Below, in pieces: positions 1-10,625 of a DNA stretch of 64,000 nucleotides. The stretch is from the NCBI GenBank assembly GCA_004352715.1, contig SCFE01000022.1, positions 1,847,348-1,911,347 on the forward strand, read 5' to 3'. The number at the start of each line of letters is the position of its first letter. Within the stretch, counting starts at the first letter, position 1. A model generated the notes under the pieces. That model was not told the DNA's origin. It worked only from the letters and a program-made list of their open reading frames with translations, and searched no databases. The position numbers were made by a program, and so were the translations under genes. This DNA comes from Hofstenia miamia. Lineage: Eukaryota > Xenacoelomorpha > Acoela.

Positions 1-501
1 CGTACTTTGGGAAAAATTCTTAATTCATTATGGAGAGAATATTTTTGGAAGGTATTTAGACAATTTTGAACCTATTACATTTCAAGCACCCTAAATTGCA
101 AATTAAACAACCAATGCCATTACCCTTAGAATCAGTATTTGAGTAAATCTTGCATTTCATTTTAAACTGCATTGAAATAATAGAGTTTATTCATAAACAT
201 CGAACCTTAATTTCAACAGACACATGCCATCTTTTTGTAACAAAATCCGTCTTCTAAAGCACCACTGAATTTGAGATATTAAATATGTTTCAATGAATGC
301 ACATATTTATGGATATAATAGAGTACTATCCATGATAGCTATGGACTTCATATATTCGAGGAACGGGTTCGGTCAAAGCCTTGATCTGGTACATGGGCAC
401 AAATAGTCATTGTTGATTGACTTTTGTTCTTCTAAGCAGGGTTGAGAAAAACAACCTCATCATTATTAAGAATATATTCTTCAACAATTGTACTTAATAA
501 A
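1..501. other. AT-rich non-coding DNA
   Basis: No open frame with a recognisable protein and no clear repeat boundary is visible. The sequence is strongly AT-rich, like most of the first 9.8 kb. Confidence 0.6.
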
Positions 502-880
502 ATGAAGCTTAATATTGAAAAAACAAAGGTCATGCTCTTAAGCAAATCAAATGATGAGAAACTAAGCCTACAAGTAAAAAAATAAAATCATTGAAGGGGA
601 AAATAAAATTGTATACTATGTATTAGTTTTGATAATAAATTATTATTTAAAGAATATCTCAATACAATATTGAAAAACATGGCTCAAGGGATCAAAGCAG
701 TCTGTAAGTTACAAAGATTTATACCAATTAAATGGAAATACTGATATTGGAATCATATATTCTGCCTCAGTATTTATATTCATCATGTCTGTTAATAAAT
801 TTACCTACACGATCAAAAAATAAGTTAGAATTAGTCCGAACTATGATGCACAAGGCTGTATTTGCACTTAATTTCCAAAA
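502..880 (+). pseudogene. LINE reverse transcriptase fragment (C-terminal part)
   Basis: The frame opening at 502 reads MKLNIEKTKVMLLSKSN, the usual LINE RT motif 'LxxNxxKTxxM' that follows the catalytic YADD box. After a stop, further pieces fit the next RT segment (DNKLLFKEYLNTIL, then MAQGIKAVCKLQRF). From 780 on, scattered residues resemble the region that contacts the RNA template. Stops and frameshifts break it every 30-60 codons, so it is an old dead copy. No 5' part, tail or target duplication is visible. The clade is unclear; it fits the CR1/jockey-type, apurinic-endonuclease LINEs in general. Confidence 0.6.
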
Positions 881-3358
881 TTTAGTATTGAATTCGCACA
901 GTAAATAGATTTGAGTGTTTAACTCCATAGTCCAGAGAATGAGTTTCAACCTCTATTACGAAACAAATATTTCCAATTTTTTTTGCTGAAAATACAAACA
1001 AACGATTTTTATTTTTTTCCATGAACAATAATTACCATGCATCAAATGCGTAAAATAAATATGAGAATTTCGGAAAAACACCATTGACGTACGTATTTTT
1101 GTATACTAGGCAGTGAACTGATAAATGATATATTTGAAGATCAATGCAAAGTCTATTAATTAGCTTAATGTTGCTAATGGAAAAAGCTATTTACGACATC
1201 ATTAAAAACTTTAAATCAATGCTCTAGCTAAACCAGTGAAATTCAGAATCATTTCTAATACATAAAGATTCAAATGTATATTAGTCGAATAATTATTCCT
1301 TTCTTATATAATTCTAAAGCAACTTGCGGCAAATAATGAGTATGTCATCCACAATATGATGGTTCTTTATACATTAAGCAAATTTATATAATATAGTAAA
1401 TTATTAAACTACTATGTTATAGGTCATTCAAGGATGTGCAATTAGATGACCAAAAATGCTCATTAAATATCATTGGAGTTCGTTTTGTAATAAAGGCGTT
1501 AAGGAAAACCATTAAATTATATTTTATAATGAATTAGTGTTGAGTATAAATATATGCATGTATACATTTACAAATATTGCAAAGTTGTTTAATATTAATT
1601 TAGATGAAGGCAGAAATTTTTGTTAAAATTCGTTCTAGATTCATATGCTAAAAATTGACAGAAGCAATAGAACTTTTAGTTTTATAAATGAGTTGATAGA
1701 ACACTGGGTGTTACAAAATGGAATAAATTAAGAAAATATAAAATCTGAATGTGCATAATACCAGATATCTCGGCAATTATGTCTCTGATTTGGAAAAATA
1801 ATTGTTGTTTAAATATAAAATTTTTTTTAAAATCGATCAATAGTGATGGTGTAAGTAAAAAAACATCATTTTTTGCCAAAAACACTCTATTTGCATTGAC
1901 ATAAACCGCTTATCAAGAGATTTTTTTATTGCAATTGCATAAAATTTGGTCTAGCTACCCAGATATTAATTCGGAATACTCTGAAAATATAATGAGATCT
2001 AAGTCAAATAAATGCATATCAAATTAAAATCAATAAACCAAGAAATGTAATATAATTTGCCAAATAAAATTCATGAAGATTATAATGGTTTTTCGAGTAG
2101 AACAATTAAAGAACATGAGACCAGTTCTAGTATATTTAATCATCTAATTAAACGCGGACTAAAATTTGAAACAAACATCAAGTTATTTAAAAATCATTGA
2201 GAACATTTTCATGAAATCCTTGCAATCAAGTTTAACATCTAAAAATGATTGCGTTAATTGAATAGCTTGCATAACTTATCTTCATCAATTGCCAATTTCA
2301 ACACAAGCGTCATTGTTTTTGAAGAAAAATATTGACTTAATCTAAGATGTTGAAAACATTCCAAATCCAATAAATGTTTAAATCCAAAATTGTAAATAGT
2401 GCTCATGCTAATTATTTTAGCAAACATTGGCAGTCAAATGTGGGAGAAGAATAACTAACATAGTAATAACAAAATTCTTCAAAGTTAGTGAATAGTATAT
2501 TTTGCCAGAATTGGTACATAAAACTAGTCCATAGGATCGATTGTTGAGAAACCAGAGGGTTCGGAATTGGGGCACTCTATAAAAGTTAAATGGCATTTTG
2601 TGCTGCCTATCCCATCTCCTGGAAATTTATATATATCTTATCACATCCCATGTCAATGTATGTCTATTCCATTGCCTTCCACTGAATTCCAATTATCATA
2701 TAAATATGGAATTTCAAATAAAATTATTCAATTTATGAAAGGTAGGTTTAGTTTCTAGTTAATACGAATACATATACATGCAAAATGAAAAAATATATTG
2801 AATTATTAACCATAGCTATGGCTCATACAAATGCATGATGTTCCATCTCATTGCATTTCCATCCCATATGAGAGTCCTTTACTATCAAAGTATGAGTTTT
2901 AACCGTTTGTTTGATCATGGTTGTGAATTCAAATTTCATAAATCTAGGAGACAAAAAATAGCAATGTTGCTAACACTAGTAACTTAAAACTATAAGGAAT
3001 TCCAGCAAAGTAGTTTAACAATCAAAGAACAAAATAACAGACATGTTAATAAAACTATCTGTTAATTGGCATAAAGTTGAAAGTAAAGGCTTTAGCCTTT
3101 AACTATAAATCCATTGCAACTTTAGTTAGAGGGTTTCAGCATTTACAAGATTGAAAAACATTGCTTCTAAGTGTCTATTAGCGCGAATGGTTTCTGTCGT
3201 GCATTATATATTATGAATCATTCACAGTAGCCAATGCAGAAGTCGTTCTCGTAAAGTCAAATCTACATCTCTGAAAACAAAAGCGAATTTCATTCGAACC
3301 AGTGTAATAAACAGCATTAATCTTGTCTTAAATGAACAATATTATATCATGCGAACAG
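881..3358. other. AT-rich non-coding DNA
   Basis: About 2.5 kb without a recognisable gene. Short open frames (for example 1682-1885 minus and 2567-2758 plus) have no family motifs and look like chance. The last part (about 3230-3358) may hold degenerate N-terminal sequence of the hAT transposase that becomes readable at 3359. Confidence 0.5.
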
Positions 3359-3396
3359 GTAGCGTTCATTGAAGACGAATTCGGCAGATAGGAAGT

Positions 3397-3404
3397 GTCG
3401 TAAC
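3397..3404. repeat. Target-site duplication, left copy (8 bp)
   Basis: GTCGTAAC directly precedes the element that starts CAGAGATGG. The identical octamer follows the element at 4108-4115. An 8-bp duplication is the hAT hallmark. Confidence 0.9.
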
Positions 3405-4107
3405 CAGAGATGGAAGTGGGGCGGGTCGACCCATGGGGCAAAAGTGGGGCAAAAACACTTTTTAGTAGAGAAAGATTAAAGTAAGAGATTGCCAATTTTA
3501 GAGGTGGTAAAAGTGTTTTTTTACATCAAAGTTTCCTGCTTAAAAAATGTGATTTAATTGGAAATTTAGTCGCATTTTAAAAATTAATTACCATGAATTT
3601 TTAGCTCTTGGTGAAATTTGATTCTATTTAATGATATCAGCAAGATCATTCTGATCTGATTTTTAGTCAATAGGCTTTGCAACTACATTAGAAAGACTGC
3701 AATTGCTCTTGCATAAATTTATTACATAAAATATTAGCTTTATGAAAAGCTTTAGAGTTACAATTAAATTTCATTTTGCTATTAATATGCATTGGCATCA
3801 CTTTTTTATTAAATTCCTATTGTTAGTAATAGTAGAGATGACATTTTAAAAAATGATTCTGTATCTTCTAGGAAGAAAGCATTCAAAATATTTTAGTGTA
3901 CTGAAAATTGTCATAGAACAAATATGGGGCGATAAAACATCGTAAACGGTTTTGGATCAAAATTTTTTAGTAGGCCAATTCGAGGCGGTAGAATATATAA
4001 CATGGGACAATGTGGGACAAATGTCAACACGTGGAAATAGGGCAGGGCACAAATTTTGAGGGGCGGGGCAAGGCAGTTTACAAAAATCCACCTCACTTCC
4101 ATCTCTG
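3405..4107. mobile_element. Non-autonomous hAT element, 703 bp (MITE-like)
   Basis: The element starts CAGAGATGGAAGTGGGG and ends with the reverse complement CAGAGATGGAAGTGAGG. That is a terminal inverted repeat of 14 perfect bases, 16 of 17 overall. It is flanked by a perfect 8-bp duplication. Both ends carry G-rich subterminal repeats of the form GTGGGRCAAA, near 3450-3465 on the left and 4000-4080 on the right, as expected for transposase binding sites. The inside is AT-rich with no transposase. It sits inside the coding region of a different hAT transposase and interrupts it just before the TDN motif. It must have been mobilised by a transposase encoded elsewhere. Confidence 0.92.
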
Positions 4108-4115
4108 GTCGTAAC
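4108..4115. repeat. Target-site duplication, right copy (8 bp)
   Basis: GTCGTAAC, identical to 3397-3404. It also encodes the first codons (VV) of the TDN block of the interrupted transposase. Confidence 0.9.
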
Positions 4116-4763
4116 AGACAACACTGCCAATATGGTTTCGATGAGAAAAAAGCTGCAAGAAAAAATCAATGAGAAACAGTCATGCATCCAGTTTCTATGC
4201 TCACTTGGCCAACTCTTTGACCAAGGATATACTACAGGAAAAAGAAATGAAGGCGATATGCACCAAAGTCATAGGTGTCATCAAATATGTGAGAACATCT
4301 CATGCATGTCCAGCTGCCATCAAGGCCAAGAGTATGGGACGACCACCCATGCCTTGCGAAACCAGATGAAATAGTTGCACTGAGACATTGGAGTACTTTC
4401 TAAAAAATTGGGCGCAAGTTGGTGATATCATAAATGCGCACGCGAAATCCTTCGATGCAGTGTATCGATAAATGGAGGAAATTTTGCTGAAGAGAGTGGT
4501 CGAAGATGTACTGATCTTCTTGAAGAGTGTAATTGTCATGTTGGACAAATTTCAATCTAATGATAGTACGTTTTCATCGGCATTCGGCATCTGGAAGACG
4601 GTGACTTCATGCGGTCCTATAGAGGATGGTGATTGTGTCTCCAAAAGAGCTGAATCCACAAGCGCGCCTGTTACACTGGCTGCTCATCTACTCGATCATC
4701 GCTTCAATGGATCTGATATGAATGCCGTTGAAACGCCCACTGCGATAAATTACATCAAAGAAA

Positions 4764-4771
4764 CATGGGGA
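4764..4771. repeat. Target-site duplication of second nested hAT, left copy
   Basis: CATGGGGA precedes the terminus CAGGGGCACAGC. Its partner at 6540-6547 is AATGGGGA, 7 of 8 bases identical. Confidence 0.75.
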
Positions 4772-6539
4772 CAGGGGCACAGCTAACCGGGGGTACTGGG
4801 GGTGATGCACCCCCGAATATTTTTCTCAGAGGGGCAGCAAAATAAGAATTTAGCAGATGTAATAGATTCATTTTATTTTCAATTCATTTTTTAAATTGCA
4901 TTTATTAATAAGTTTATCCATTTGTACATTTTTTTGCAATGAAAAAATGAATAACTGATTTCTGTTTTTTTGTAAATATAGTTATTGAATTTCAGACATT
5001 ACTAGGGTGACATGCTTTGTTTATATTTTCGGGTTACTGACTTGTTTTATTCTTCTAAACAAACAATTAGCTTCAATGTCGCCTAATTTGATTTTGAAGG
5101 AAGTCTTTTATAACTTCTAGAAAAATTTATGTAACTTTTTTTATTTTCAATTCAGAAAGTCTACATCTATATTTAAATTTTGTATTTATAATCTTTAGGT
5201 ATTTCTACCTATAGCCTTGAGAATAGTATTAACGTCTGATAGGCCTAGCTTTTTTATCCAATACCATAGAAAAATCGCCCATCCATGGGCAATATAACAC
5301 AAGGTGTTATATCATAACCTTTGCCTAGTCAATTTCAATTTACTATTCAATGTTTCAGGGAAGTATGCAGGATTTTCAGACGGGGCGTTCTCAGTCGCGA
5401 TCAGGTGAATATGACCAAAAGCAGGGTGAAGATCCACGAAATTTTTCAAGTTTCAAAAATGCACACTGAAAATGCATTTCATGACCTAAGTTTTTAAAAT
5501 ATTTTAGTTTTTGTCGAAATTTTTTTGATTTAAAGAGTAAACTGAATATTTAAAACAGGCAGGAGTGGGGACCACTGCTGTGTCTTATTAAATATTAATC
5601 CTATCTTCGTATTTTTTTGATTTGACATACATAATATTTTTTACAAACACTTATAGGTCATCAATTATCAGTAAAAAATAAATTCAGCTTAGTGGAAGTC
5701 AGGATAGAACAATGCGTCACCAATTATATTTTCTTGTTGAAACATGCATCCCGATTGCCGTTGCTTCCAATGAATGATCACTTAGTAAGCTCAGAATTAG
5801 CAAGAACTGCTAGAAAATAGTAATGGGCGAAAACCGACTGGAAGAACTTATGCTCTTATATTGTGAAAAATATTTGAAAGAAAATTTGGAAATGGATATT
5901 GCAATAATACGAGCACTACAATTGAAACTGCAACAATTGGTTATTACATATTTGTATTTCATTTCTATTTCAGTTCACTTTGATTTGTTTATGGTATTGG
6001 TGAGACATTCAAAATTCCACTAAGTTTTTGTACATCATCGACTTTTTAGCAGGAAGATTTTTACCATTAAAGTAGGGTAGGGAAACATTAAAAAGCTTCA
6101 AATTTTAAAAGATTAATTTGAATACAATTGCGTGATATAGTATTTTGTGGTGAAGCTGAAATTGTTTACTATATTACCAATATACAATACAATCTTTAGA
6201 TTTGCTTGCGAGATATTTTGTCATTTTTTCAACATTATAATTAACATTTAGGGACATTTATAATTAGGAGAGGAAAATTTTCTGTGAAAAAGCAAAAATT
6301 TGAATAAACATTATTTTTTCAAGTAATCCTAGCGATTTAATATACACTAGTGATCATACACATACATGTTCTAGATGTAATTTTTGAATATTTTGATAAT
6401 TATAAAATGGATTATCAAGATTATGCTATACATGCTGTAGGCGTAGAGAATAAAACTGAGAAATTCTAATTGAAGCTCTTGCAGGGGCAGCAATTTTGCT
6501 AATGCACCCCCACAAATATATTTTCTCGCTGGGCCTCTG
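4772..6539. mobile_element. hAT element, 1768 bp, inserted in the DUF659-type transposase
   Basis: The left end CAGGGGCACAGCTA and the reverse-complemented right end CAGAGGCCCAGCGA match at 11 of 14 bases. 8-bp flanks (4764-4771 and 6540-6547) match at 7 of 8. The left end also folds on itself (GGGGGTGATGCACCCCC), and the right end has a related block, AATGCACCCCC. Inside, 5712-5960 holds a relic of a different hAT transposase C-terminus, so this is a deleted descendant of an autonomous element. The insertion separates the AAHLLDHRF block from the hATC block of its host gene. Confidence 0.85.
5712..5960 (+). pseudogene. hATC dimerisation-domain relic, zf-MYM/TTF-type hAT transposase
   Basis: The frame from 5712 reads CIPIAVASNE, a TGA stop, then SLSKLRISKN, a TAG stop, and later MGENRLEELMLL. 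This follows the C-terminal block of TTF/zf-MYM1-like (DUF4371) hAT transposases, where 'IPVTVASAERSFSKLKLIK' and 'RLxxLALLSI' are typical. It is clearly a different hAT clade from the DUF659 protein it sits in. The stop in place of Arg fits CGA to TGA decay. No other part of this transposase is left in the element. Confidence 0.65.
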
Positions 6540-6547
6540 AATGGGGA
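6540..6547. repeat. Target-site duplication of second nested hAT, right copy
   Basis: AATGGGGA, partner of CATGGGGA at 4764-4771. Confidence 0.75.
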
Positions 6548-7254
6548 CTCATAAAAGACTTGTCAAGATACATGGGGAAGCTTTCTCCATACACTTCTGA
6601 CTTATTTGAGAATGAGTACCAAGAAGTCTCTCCATAAGCATGGTGGGAAAGTAGCTTGAAGCTTGGATTCTGGAAAGAGTTGGTCAATTTTGGCAGTTTC
6701 ACTTGTCAAAATAATTTCCTCAAGTGCTGGCCTGGAGCGCAATTTTTCAACTCTTGGCCTTACATACAGGCAAGTTGCGAAGCAATCTTGCAGTGTAAAC
6801 CGCTGGCAAGATGGCTTTTTTGTTCAAACAGCTAAACAAACACTGAACATTTGAGTTTTACATTTTTGTTGTGAAAAGCATTGTTAATTTAGGTAATTTA
6901 GCTGGTTATGTTAATAACTGTTTTTAACTAACAATATGACAACCCTGAATACTGGAGTCCAATTGGGCCTATTTTAGTATATGGGACAAAGCAAATTCTG
7001 CACAATAGTGGACAAAGCAGTAATGAATATGAAAACGTAATTCGGACATGGGATTGAAGTTGGACAGTAAGTTTCTACACTAAAATAACCATATAAAATA
7101 AAATTCCTGACCTACAAAAGAAACTTCCACAAGAATTTTTGTCGTCTAATTCTACAACAATAAAGGTTCAACTTAATTCCTCTGTAAACAACTAACCGCA
7201 AGTTGGAAGGCCGATAAGGTAATACATTAGCCAACGTGTGTGTCAAACTTGCAG

Positions 7255-7340
7255 ATATAACCCGATTTCAACAAGAATCTGAAAAATTTTTAACACAATT
7301 TTTAAGCAATGATCAAAAAATGGACCGCATTAGCATTAAT
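7255..7340 (+). other. Possible internal exon of an unknown host gene
   Basis: An 86-base open stretch encoding DITRFQQESEKFLTQF and beyond is framed by CAAACTTGCAG on the left and GTAAGTGG on the right, good 3' and 5' splice-site matches. Composition is less AT-biased than the flanks. I recognise no protein family and see no partner exon, so this may be chance. Confidence 0.2.
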
Positions 7341-7648
7341 GTAAGTGGACCAGGCTTAGATATAAGGTTTCCGCCGATTTCCATCTCTATGTCACACCTT
7401 AGCTATAAATACGCGTAACTGTTCTTCCATTACTGCAAGAACTGTATACATAAATATTTCAGAATGAATATTAATTTGCTAAATTGTTTTCTAGAATTAA
7501 CTCCCTTAATCCTAATTCTACTAGATAATTTTTAAATGCTTATGATTGTTTCTCCAAATAACATTTAAACGCTTATAACTCACGAACTAATGAAAATATT
7601 TAAAATCTGAAAACAACACAAGATGGAGGATTATCTTCTCTTTCTTTT

Positions 7649-7792
7649 TCAACTAAATTCGCTGTCCTGTCTAGGCACAACAACCTCTGATTTTGAGGAT
7701 GGCCCGCATGGACGAGACTTATGCAGCTTTTCTTCAGAAAAAAATATGTCAGGGTAGTTGTTGTTCGCATGGATATTTGATCGCCTCATTAT
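7649..7792 (-). other. Possible terminal exon of an unknown host gene
   Basis: On the minus strand a pyrimidine-rich run ending TTAGTGCTCAG precedes an open stretch of 47 codons starting at 7792 (MRRSNIHANNNYPDIFFSEE) that ends with a stop at 7649. The codons are mixed and hydrophilic, unlike the AT-rich chance frames nearby. No family is recognised and no poly(A) signal lies close downstream. Confidence 0.22.
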
Positions 7793-8897
7793 CTGAGCAC
7801 TAAGTATGGAAAAAAATTGAATAATTTTACAAAAGTCGAATTTCTCTTTGAAAAAAATTCTTATTTGCATGTACTTCAGACACAAGAAAAAGCTTTCACT
7901 ATTTCTTAACAGGCTTAGATAAATTGTTCAAAAGTGTTGATTACAAGTACTAGTAAACACAATTGGACACTCTTTATAACTGTGCTGCATTAGGCTACTG
8001 TTTTACTACATTTTCTATAAGACAAAAAAATAAAAAATACACATTAGTGAATTTACATGGTCAGAGATAGTTTGACCATGTCAATATTTCATCAAAACAG
8101 CAAATTGTTGCTTCCAAACTTCATGACATACAATACACACAATTCTAGTGATATAAATTATAGAAATAAACAAAACAATAAATAGACGCAATTTAATATA
8201 TATTAAATATATAAATAAACATTTTATGCCTCTTCGCGCATACTCATACTACTGTTTTGAAATAAGTTTTTCACAAAGACACGATTTAATAAGTCTACAC
8301 ATTTACCATGTTCTCTGTCAACACTTTTATAATGCATGAAACTGTGACATCGTGAGTTTTACCGCTTTACGTAAACAAATGGTTAAATGATTTTATTAAA
8401 TTGCGTGAAAGCGAGAGAAAGTGTACCGCACTTGTGTGAAAAGGTGATAAACCGTCAAACTTAATGATCCGACACCCAAGTTTGAGTAAAAAATAAAAAG
8501 CGGTTAGAACACTGAAATCAAGTTGTACAAACTTACCGTGTGCCGAGCAATTATATAAATAAGTTTAACACAAAAACTTGTAATATATATTTTTAACGTA
8601 ATATTCAAGATAATTAATGTGAGAAGCATTGGCCAGAAAACACACACCAATCAGTAGTCCAATACTTTGCAACGCGGTCGTTTTTGGCCAGTCAGTTCAT
8701 CTGTGTGTCAGTATGAGCGTCCATTAGAAATGTATTTTCAGCAATCCAAAAAAGAGAAATCGCAGGGAAAGAAATCTGAACAAGTATTTCTGATTCAGTT
8801 TATTATTATTTTTATTTATCAAGGAAAAAGTTATTTCTTCTTTTGTTCATTAAGGCTTACCAAAAATATTAATTCATTTACAATCCGAAGTACGGAT

Positions 8898-9200
8898 AAT
8901 GGAATGACATTCAACCCCTCAAAAATGATTTATATAACACTCTACCGGGATATTGACGACAATTTTTGTTAGAAGTTTCTGAATTGGAATGGGTAAATAA
9001 TGTTAATGAAAGTTATAAATATCTCTCATGATCTGAACAGGAATAATAACATCATTAATAAATTAGAAAAAGCAAAATGGGTTCTGAATCAGTTGAAATT
9101 GATAGATGCTTGTATGCTTGTTTCACAAGTACACCGGGCAATCATCATTTCTCATCGATTAATTTTATCCACGGTGTATTTGAAATGCGAAAGTTAACTA
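8898..9200 (+). pseudogene. LINE reverse transcriptase fragment (post-YADD region)
   Basis: NGMTFNPSKMIYITLYRD matches the LINE RT block 'GMxFNPxKTxxxxF' that follows the catalytic site. After frameshifts the next blocks appear: YKYLSHDLN-like residues, then NNIINKLEKAKWVLNQLK, typical of the thumb region. It is a short old fragment with no tail or endonuclease. It differs from families A and B of this window. Confidence 0.65.
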
Positions 9201-9884
9201 AAATAAAATTCAATATTTTTCAACTCAAAATCACATTATTCAAATTCATGCTCTTCTAGGTAAAGTGGATATCAAGCAATTCTCTCTCAGAAAGGAAACA
9301 ATGAATAATATTAAAAATTAGCAAATAATAAAAACGAGAAACTCCTACTTCAGGTGCACTGTGGAAATGATAAATCACCTGACAATAACGGTAAATATCA
9401 AACGTCACATCCTGTGTAGGAAATTCAGCCAATCATCACCATGTTTCTGGTTTATAAAGTGTAATGCTTTCCTTGTGCATGCAGTTTATCATATTGAATT
9501 TCAAAGAATAGTCTAATAGTAGTAGCAGAGTATGTCATTTGGACTGCATTTTTTAAATATCATAAAATTTTTACTTCAAGAAGCTATCAGCACATACGAA
9601 AAAATGTAGACATGGATTTAACTGAAACGTTCACAATTGCCAACCTGCAAAAAAACACCTTGATTTGATGAAATTTTCAATCAAAGGTGTTCATTTTCTT
9701 GTAGTCTAAAAGATATTTTAATGAATAACCACTATGTGGAAATAATGATACGCGCATTAAAAGGTAAGCAAGTGTGGGGGCCTTTCTATATTTATAGCAT
9801 ACCTGCAATCGCCGCTACTGCCATGTGATACATGGGAAAATGAGATATTTTATTGTTATTACACAGATTAATCAGATTTCAGCT
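9201..9884. other. AT-rich non-coding DNA upstream of LINE family A
   Basis: No coding match. The sharp rise in GC and in pyrimidines at about 9880 marks the start of the LINE; its exact 5' boundary could not be placed. A GTAAGC at 9762 has no supporting exon. Confidence 0.5.
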
Positions 9885-10622
9885 ATGCCCTCAATTTCGC
9901 TGTCCGACCTAAAAAATTTGAGCGATGCCCAGTTTGCCTCCGCTGTTGGTGGTCTGAAGAAAGACGCCATCATTTCGTTGTTGCGCCAAGCAGTCACTGC
10001 TCCCTCTACCCCGACTCCGTCCTCCAATGATGGCCCTGGCGTCATATCATCCTTATCTGAATCCCTCACAAAGCTTTCCTCTGATGTTTCCTCACTACAA
10101 TCCCAAATGTTCTCCTACAGTGCTGCTGCCTCGCGTTCTGTCTCATCTCTCCCCAATAATCCTGCTCCGAGTTTCACACCCGTGCTTGCTCCTCCTTCTG
10201 CTCTACCGCATCCTCCCAAGCAGTCTATCCCTTCATCAACTAACCGTAATCGTCCTCGTCCAGTTTTTGGTTCTAGTGCTTCCTGCCGTCTCCCTGCTGT
10301 TCCTATTAGTTCACTTCCGCCGCCTCCCCGCAAAGCTCATATCTATGTTGGCCGTTTTGCTGCTTCTGTGTCCACCTCAGATGTTGCTGACCACCTTCGT
10401 TCGTCCTCTCTACAATTTGATGATGTCATTTCCATTCCTCCACGTCCTGACTCTCCATTTGTATCCTTCCATGTTGTTTGCGATCAAGTGTCTCATCGTG
10501 CACTCATGAATCCTGATGTGTGGTCTGAAGGCGTCTTGATTCGTTATTACCGCCTCTCTGACGAAGAGCGCAAATCTTTTGGCCTTCGTCCCCGCCGCCG
10601 TAATGCGTCTCGCCGTGACTGA
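9885..10622 (+). CDS. LINE family A ORF1 protein
   Basis: A 245-residue ORF starting MPSISLSDLKNLSDAQF (ATG at 9885). An in-frame ATG at 9825 would add 20 residues, but the lower-GC sequence there suggests 9885 as the real start. The middle (about residues 50-150) is Ser/Pro-rich and probably disordered. The C-terminal third has KAHIYVGRF, later FVSFHVVCD and MNPDVWSEGVLIRYYR. This pattern recurs in ORF1 C-termini of invertebrate LINEs ('SFKVxV....lnPxxWPxGvxVRxF') and is thought to be an RRM-like nucleic-acid-binding domain. Its role would be RNA packaging. The ORF ends ASRRD-TGA at 10620-10622, in the same frame as ORF2. Confidence 0.85.
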   Translation: MPSISLSDLKNLSDAQFASAVGGLKKDAIISLLRQAVTAPSTPTPSSNDGPGVISSLSESLTKLSSDVSSLQSQMFSYSAAASRSVSSLPNNPAPSFTPVLAPPSALPHPPKQSIPSSTNRNRPRPVFGSSASCRLPAVPISSLPPPPRKAHIYVGRFAASVSTSDVADHLRSSSLQFDDVISIPPRPDSPFVSFHVVCDQVSHRALMNPDVWSEGVLIRYYRLSDEERKSFGLRPRRRNASRRD

Positions 10623-10625
10623 CTA
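10620..10625 (+). promoter_or_regulatory. Possible stop-codon readthrough site TGA-CTA between ORF1 and ORF2
   Basis: ORF1 and ORF2 lie in one frame, separated only by TGA at 10620-10622, directly followed by CTA. UGA-CUA is the best-known leaky context for readthrough in animal viruses and some cellular genes. The downstream frame is open at once, and no ATG occurs before the conserved endonuclease block at about 10674. ORF2 may therefore be made as an ORF1-ORF2 fusion. A plain point mutation in this copy, or reinitiation at a non-ATG codon, is the alternative. Confidence 0.45.

Larger units (their letters stand above)
3359..6854 (+). pseudogene. hAT-superfamily transposase (DUF659/zf-BED type), broken and interrupted by two other hAT elements
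   Basis: hAT transposases cut and paste DNA using an RNase H-like fold. Three collinear pieces are visible. 3359-3388 reads VAFIEDEFGR. 4108-4771 begins VVTDNTANM, the 'TDNxxNM' block carrying a catalytic Asp, and continues with YAHLANSLTKDIL (the 'H..N.L..D' helix), an R followed by a TGA where Trp is expected, and AAHLLDHRF. 6540-6854 holds the C-terminal dimerisation block SSSAGLERNFSTLGLTYRQ (hATC). The pieces are separated by insertions at 3405-4107 and 4772-6539. Removing these restores collinearity but not an open frame: there are frameshifts near 4160-4195 and 6690 and several stops. The zinc-finger N-terminus was not found. Confidence 0.85.
6855..8897. other. AT-rich DNA, no certain gene
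   Basis: Mostly low-complexity AT-rich sequence. Two short stretches look exon-like and are listed separately (7255-7340 plus, 7649-7792 minus). The plus frame at 8667-8972 runs into a LINE fragment. Nothing else is recognisable. Confidence 0.5.

Noticed and set aside
5275-5325. Small palindromes (GCCCATCCATGGGC, ATAACACAAGGTGTTAT)
   Set aside because: Short chance hairpins inside the hAT insert, with no repeat or gene attached.
8520-8560. TATA-like and splice-donor-like sequence on the minus strand (CACACGGTAAGT)
   Set aside because: TATA box and donor are only about 15 bases apart and no exon sequence supports a gene.
10027-10509. Leucine-rich 160-codon frame overlapping LINE ORF1, and similar frames at 10747-11202 and 11368-11607
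   Set aside because: They are shadows caused by the C/T-rich coding strand, and LINE motifs lie in the other frame.
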